Positions 58,925 to 64,000 of a stretch of DNA of 64,000 bases are shown in pieces; the first letter of the stretch is position 1, and every line of letters begins with the position of its first letter. The stretch is from Prochilodus magdalenae (taxonomy: Eukaryota > Chordata > Actinopteri > Characiformes > Prochilodontidae), in NCBI GenBank assembly GCA_024036415.1, contig JAMWET010005002.1, forward strand, positions 268,501-332,500, written 5' to 3'. The notes under the pieces are model-generated. The model ran no database searches, was not told the origin of the DNA, and saw nothing but the letters and a program-made list of their open reading frames with translations. The translations under genes and the position numbers were made by a program.

Positions 58925-60085
58925 GTTAATATTATCTTTAGAGACAGCGATTTGTTTTGTTAATAACACCTTTATACGGCCTCTTTAGGTATGTTTGTTT
59001 ATTTGATGTGTGTTAATAGCACCTTTATAGGGCATCTTTGGGTATGTTTGTTTACTTGATGTGTGTTAATAACACCTTAATAGGGCATCTATATGTAATA
59101 TTTGTTTATTTAATGTTTGTTATTAACACCTGTATAGGGCATATTTAGGTATGTTTGTTATTTGATGTGTGTTGATAACACCTTTATAGGGCATCTTTAG
59201 GTATGTTTGTTATTTGATGTGTGTTAATAACACCTTTATAGGGCATCTTTAGGTATGTTTGTTTATTTGATGTGTGTTAATAGGGCATCTTTAGGTAATG
59301 TTTGTTTATTTAATGTGTGTTAATAGGGCATCTTTAGGTAATGTTTGTTTATTTGATGTGTGTTAATAGGGCATCTTTAGGTATGTTTGTTTATTTGATG
59401 TGTGTTAACAGGGCATCCTTAGGTATGTTTGTTTATTTGATGTGTGTTAATAGCACCTTTATAGGGCATCTTTGGGTATGTTTGTTTATTTGATGTGTGT
59501 TAATAGCACCTTTATAGGGCATTTTTGGGTATGTTTGTTTACTTGATGTGTGTTAATAACACCTTAATAGGGCATCTATATGTAATATTTGTTTATTTAA
59601 TGTTTGTTATTAACACCTGTATAGGGCATATTTAGGTATGTTTGTTATTTGATGTGTGTTGATAACACCTTTATAGGGCATCTTTAAGTATGTTTGTTTA
59701 TTTGATGTGTGTTAATAGGGCATCTTTAGGTAATGTTTGTTTATTTAATGTGTGTTAATAGGGCATCTTTAGGTAATGTTTGTTTATTTAATGTGTGTTA
59801 ATAGGGCATCTTTAGGTAATGTTTGTTTATTTGATGTGTGTTAATAGGGCATCTTTAGGTATGTTTGTTTATTTGATGTGTGTTAATAGGGGATCCTTAG
59901 GTATGTTTGTTTATTTGATGTGTGTTAACAGGGGATCCTTAGGTATGTTTGTTTATTTGATGTGTTTTAATAGGCATCTTTAGGTAATGTTTGTTTACTT
60001 GATGTGTGTTAATAACACCTGTATAGGGCATCTTTAGGTATGTTTGTTAATTTGTTGTTTGTAAATAACACCTTTGATGGCTTGT
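58925..60085. repeat. 1.1-kb minisatellite with higher-order structure
   Basis: Tandem units of about 41-54 bp built on TAGGGCATCTTTAGGTATGT followed by TTGTTTATTTGATGTGTGTT, with or without an AACACCTTTA insert. A multi-unit block at about 59018-59205 recurs about 488 bp later at 59506-59693 with the same variant order. Confidence 0.92.
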
Positions 60086-60689
60086 GAGTAATATTTGTTT
60101 ACTGATTACTTATCTAATCCCCAGTCTGGCCACTTTAGTCAGACAATGAACACAAAAATAGAATTAAACTTTTTTATATATAATTTATTAAATATTTTGA
60201 ATTATTACCTGAAATGTCATGATGTCATGATGGGCCTAGTCATTGTTTTTAGAATGATGTGTTGGTGAATATTCTGCCAGTCAGTTTCATTAGATTTTTG
60301 GTGACCATTAAGTGGGATATTTGAGTCTATTTGATGTTTAAAGGCAGATCTAAAGAAGCTTGGCCTAATTTTGAACCTAGTGATAGAAAATTTGTTCACA
60401 ATTCCCTGAACGCACTTAATATTCAGGAAGCACACAGTGCTAATAAAGTCAAACAAACCTGGACTTTTAACCATGTTTTTATGTTTTACGTATGTGGTAG
60501 CAGATGGAGGGTGTTCACCTCTCATTAGAGCCAGTGTGAAAGTCGTGAGCAGCCTGCAGCCAGACATGAGCAGGAATGCTGTATGGATCTGTTTCTGTAA
60601 GGATGTGACGTGACTTCGAGTTACTACTCAGGAGGAGTAAGTGCTGTGGCACACCGTGTCAGAGTATTGACCCTCTTACTTTCAATATC
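60086..60689. other. Non-coding, nothing recognised
   Basis: No assignable features. Confidence 0.4.
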
Positions 60690-60786
60690 TCTTACTCCCT
60701 CTCTCTCTTTTTCTCTCTCTCTCTCTCTCACTCTCTCTCTCTGTGTCTCTCGCTCTCTCTCTTTCTCTCTCTCTCTTGCTCTCTCA
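60690..60786. repeat. (CT)n microsatellite
   Basis: CT-rich tract with TG and CG interruptions. Confidence 0.9.
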
Positions 60787-62500
60787 ATTTGAAAGTATCA
60801 TGAAAAGCAATCCTCCAGATGCACACAAGCACAAATTATCCTAATATCCGACCAATTACTCTGAACATCAACTGAATCAGCGCCTCATCAGAGTGGCCTA
60901 ATTACAAATCCATAATTCATCCAACACTTCTGATTCCTTTTAACTACCTTTTTAGGTCATCTAATTTTCATCATTCAGTGTTCAGAGACATCATTCTCAA
61001 GCGCAGTGTGAACGGTCCATCCAGCTGCAGGAAGCAGAGTTTCTTGAAGGAGCAGAAAAGGCTCCTCAGTACTTCCACCTGGTGCTTTTCCTTCTCTTGG
61101 GGCTGTCCAGAGGTCTCTTAAGAGTCTTGCATAACTTTCATTACTGCAGGGTTAGCGTGAACACCAATGTCTTGTCAGCAGTGGAAATACTTCTTGATCT
61201 GCATGGTTATATAAATATGCATGGGGCGTAGGGAGCCAGCGAAGGGAGCCTGTCTGAACGTAATGTTGTCATCTGCATTTGTATGTAGCACATCTGTTTG
61301 TCAATCAGAGTTTATCTCATCTTTTACTAATTTCTATTACCAATGAAACATTCAGCCAAAGCTACAAGGCTCTTTCTGCGACATGTTCCATCTTCTCCAT
61401 TCATTAACATCAGCCAATGTTGTAGGGCCGAATCGATATGAACATTTTGTGACTGATATTGATTTTCATGTAATGTTCAGATCATATCATTGAAACATTG
61501 GAACATTCAGGAGTCAAGGGACTGGAGCTTCAGTGTTGTATAGGGCTTTATTTGCACATTCAGAGATGTATGAGTACAGCTTGGTCGATCATCAGTCTTG
61601 TCCAGTCTAGTCATATGGAACAGTCTATTCATGTGTATGGAGATTCATACACAGGCAGCAGGCTTAAGTCGTTAGTTCTGCCCAGTGTAAAGGTGTCTTA
61701 TATATACATTGAAAGGAGAAGAGTTTGAGAAGGGGCAAAGAGAGGGATGAAGAAGGTGGAAGATCAAGAAAGAGGAAGGAGAGGGACGTATGGGGGATGA
61801 AGATGAGGACATCTAAGGTGTGAACATATGCTGGTTGGTTGTCCATTGTCAAGGTCAGGCATTTCCATACAGACAAAAGATTGAGATGGTAAAAATAAAA
61901 AAATGACGTTCCCGTTTCCGTCAGTTCAAATGACATACCGTGTCTTCTTCAGGGGCTGATAGACTGCTAAGTAGTGTAGTAGACTACTCAAGCCTGGATG
62001 ATCAGTATGGTTTAGGGTGGATGGAGCCTAAATCTGTTTAACTCTGACACCATGAGGGGCCCTGGGTTCTTCAGCGTGGATCCCTGTAGTGCTCAGATGG
62101 CTGTGTTTACATCCGTGAAGGAGGGAAAGGAGGAGAGACTGGTCACACACATATATACACACACACACTCTATCGTTCTGATGCAGCATGCTGAAAATCA
62201 AGTAAATCGGTCAATGCTTCCTCGCGTGGTGCTCCCAGCAAGTGTGGTCAGCTCATGCTGAGACACAACCGCAGCCTCTATTGCCCTCGGCCGCCTGTTG
62301 CTACACAGCCATTCCCCTACATGAGGCACCATGGTTTGAACTTGACCTTTGCCTTGTCCGTCCCAATTCTCCAGGGAGAGGAAAATATCGCTGCAACAAG
62401 AGTGCAAGGAATGAAATGTAAAACACATAAACTACAGGCTCCAAAAATGGTAGGAGGGATTTTCACACGCAGGACTTTTACAGATAACCCTTAAGAATCA
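60787..62500. other. Non-coding, with possible conserved block
   Basis: 60800-61330 is non-repetitive with several AATTA cores (GGCCTAATTACAAATCCATA). Otherwise unassigned. Confidence 0.3.
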
Positions 62501-62504
62501 AGTC

Positions 62505-62622
62505 ATTTCAGTTCAACTTTACTGTCATTAGACCACACTTCAGGCTATGATATAATGATGTCAACTGTCTGTAAAGCACTTTGAGCTGCCAATGGTATGA
62601 AAGATGCTCTATTAATAAACAT

Positions 62623-62660
<38 letters not shown>
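62505..62660 (+). mobile_element. LINE/SINE 3' tail with (ATT)n
   Basis: TTCAGTTCAACTTTACTGTC at the left, then CTGTAAAGCACTTTGAGCTG, AAGATGCTCTATTAATAAAC and a long (TTA)n, the classic fish L2/SINE 3' end. The Tc1 element inserted next to or into its tail. Confidence 0.7.
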
Positions 62661-63192
62661 CAGGGGTTGGACAATGAAACTGAAACACCTGTCATTTTAG
62701 TGTGGGAGGTTTCATGGCTAAATTGGACCAGCCTGGTGGCCAATCTTCATTAATTGCACATTGCACCAGTAAGACCAGAGTGTGAAGGTTCAGTTAGCAG
62801 GTAAGAGCACAGTTCTGCTCAACATACTGCAATGCACACAACATTATGGGTGACATACCAGAGTTCAAAAGAGGACAGATTGTTGGTGCACGTCTTGCTG
62901 GCGCATCTGTGACCAAGACAGCAAGTCTTTGTGATGTATCAAGAGCCACGGTATCCAGGGTAATGTCAGCATACCACCAAGAAGGACGAACCTCCACCAG
63001 CATCACGTAGTGACCTGGCCACTATCCTGCAAGAAGAATGGCTTAAAATCCCTCTGACCACTGTGCAGGACTTGTATATGTCATTCCCAAGACGAACCGA
63101 CGCTGTATTGGCCGCAAAAGGAGGCCCTACACCATACTAATAAATGATTGTGGTCTAAAACCAGGTGTTTCAGTTTCATTGTCCAACCCCTG
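62661..63192. mobile_element. Tc1/mariner-type non-autonomous element, 532 bp, perfect termini
   Basis: Terminal inverted repeats of 31 bp (62661-62691 and 63162-63192) are identical, beginning CAGGGGTTGGACAATGAAAC, and the element is flanked by TA on both sides. The interior keeps the transposase N-terminal HTH region and lacks the DDE domain. Good ends mean a relatively young insertion. Confidence 0.93.
62846..63010 (+). pseudogene. Tc1-like transposase HTH fragment
   Basis: 54 codons: G-D-I-P-E-F-K-R-G-Q-I-V-G-A-R-L-A-G-A-S, then V-S-R-A-T-V-S-R-V-M-S-A-Y, a clear helix-turn-helix, then a stop. The catalytic domain is deleted, so it cannot transpose by itself. It might still bind the termini if expressed. 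Confidence 0.75.
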
Positions 63193-63194
63193 TA

Positions 63195-64000
63195 TGTGGA
63201 CAAACAGTAAGACACATGCTAAATGTACAAGACCTGTAACTGTACGTAGAATGTATCACAGCAGAATGTGATCACTAGAACTGAGATGCGAACAGCAGTT
63301 AGCATATGTAGTAAAGGGAAATGCAGTTTTGTGTAAGTGTGCATATAGGAAAGTACAGTATGCTGAGGTAGCCAGGTGTGTGGTTAAGCATGCGTTTGTA
63401 AACAGCAGTAGAGTATATAAAGTGTACAGTGCAGGTAGCAGAACAGCAGCTCAGTGTTCAGGTGAACAGCTTAAACAGTACAGATGTACAGTATCTAGAT
63501 AAATAAACTACAGAGATAAATATAATACACAGCTCAGATGTTCAAGTAAACAGGTCTAGTTAAGGTGCAGTGTATGTGGTGCTGGGCTGATCAGGGCTAG
63601 ATCAGTAACAGGCGATAGTGTTGTAGCCATGTTCTGGTAGGTGCTGGTGTGACCAGTTTGACGGCTTTACTGTTTAAAGACAGTTAGTAAGGACGCAATA
63701 ATACAACAGGTCATATTGTATCACAGAAGTATGGCAGATGCAAAATCCTATTTTGTTTCTTTCTGCAGAGCAAGCTTGTACATGCTTTGTTGCATGAAAA
63801 AGTGAGTGAACCCTTTGGAATTGAACCCTTTTGGAGTCTACATTGAATGCTTATAAAGTGTGATCTGTTCGTTACCCAACTTACAATTATAGAATGGCTA
63901 AACTAGATCTAACCAACTAATAAACACAACTAGTTATACTACTTCATGTCTTTTGTAGAGCACATTGCGCAGACATTCACAGTGCAGGCTAGTGAAGTAG
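63195..64000. other. Non-coding, LINE-like 3' sequence in part
   Basis: 63250-63640 has short CAGTGTACAGT- and GTGCAGGTAGCAG-like repeats resembling fish LINE 3' regions. No exons. Confidence 0.35.

Larger units (their letters stand above)
32570..64000 (+). other. Presumed first intron of LHFPL-like gene, extending past the window
   Basis: No second LHFPL exon or any other convincing exon was recognised. If the gene continues to the right, the intron is at least 31 kb. Alternatively exon 2 is here but escaped my reading, or this exon is a relic. Confidence 0.4.

Noticed and set aside
1..64000. CRISPR array, operon, prophage or bacterial defence system
   Set aside because: Spliced vertebrate genes and eukaryotic repeats throughout. 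The tandem repeats have no unique spacers of constant length.

Overview
The window is vertebrate genomic DNA, almost certainly from a teleost and probably an otophysan such as a characin or catfish. It has long introns with standard GT-AG sites. It also carries fish-type tRNA-derived SINEs, L2-like LINE tails, Tc1/mariner remnants, hAT-like MITEs and abundant (CA)n and (CT)n microsatellites. No operons, CRISPR arrays, rRNA genes or phage-like features were seen. The taxon is inferred from repeat style and protein similarity recalled from memory.

The window's left edge (1-2.9 kb) holds a LINE reverse-transcriptase tail and two small exon-like ORFs, one followed by an AATAAA signal. These may be the 3' end of an unrecognised plus-strand gene. 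A long-armed palindromic MITE (2.93-3.42 kb) separates this from the next promoter.

From about 3.7 to 28.9 kb lies a complete plus-strand gene for A-kinase anchoring protein 10 (akap10, D-AKAP2). I resolved 15 coding exons whose phases all agree, giving a 637-residue protein. It has two RGS-like domains, a PKA-binding amphipathic helix and a C-terminal T-K-L PDZ ligand. The protein is expected to tether PKA regulatory subunits to membranes or mitochondria. The introns carry SINEs, several decayed Tc1-like elements, a hAT-like remnant and two striking minisatellites.

From 29.0 to 31.2 kb there is a truncated Tc1 transposon with part of its transposase and a degenerate TGGGCCA-rich tandem repeat. 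A GC/CpG-rich stretch at about 31.25-32.65 kb contains the first coding exon of a four-transmembrane LHFPL-family protein, closest in my memory to LHFPL7/TMEM211. The exon ends at a clear donor, and I found no second exon in the remaining 31 kb.

From 32.6 to 64 kb I see no convincing coding exon. The DNA alternates between repeats and non-repetitive blocks that look like possible conserved non-coding elements. The repeats include Tc1 and hAT copies, LINE and SINE tails, a 1.1-kb minisatellite with higher-order structure, and a 532-bp Tc1 derivative with perfect 31-bp termini. One notable rearrangement near 45.5 kb is a 116-bp direct duplication enclosing about 167 bp copied from 1 kb downstream. 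I found no clear new biological system. The most interesting items are local sequence and splicing features of akap10 and the repeat rearrangements.
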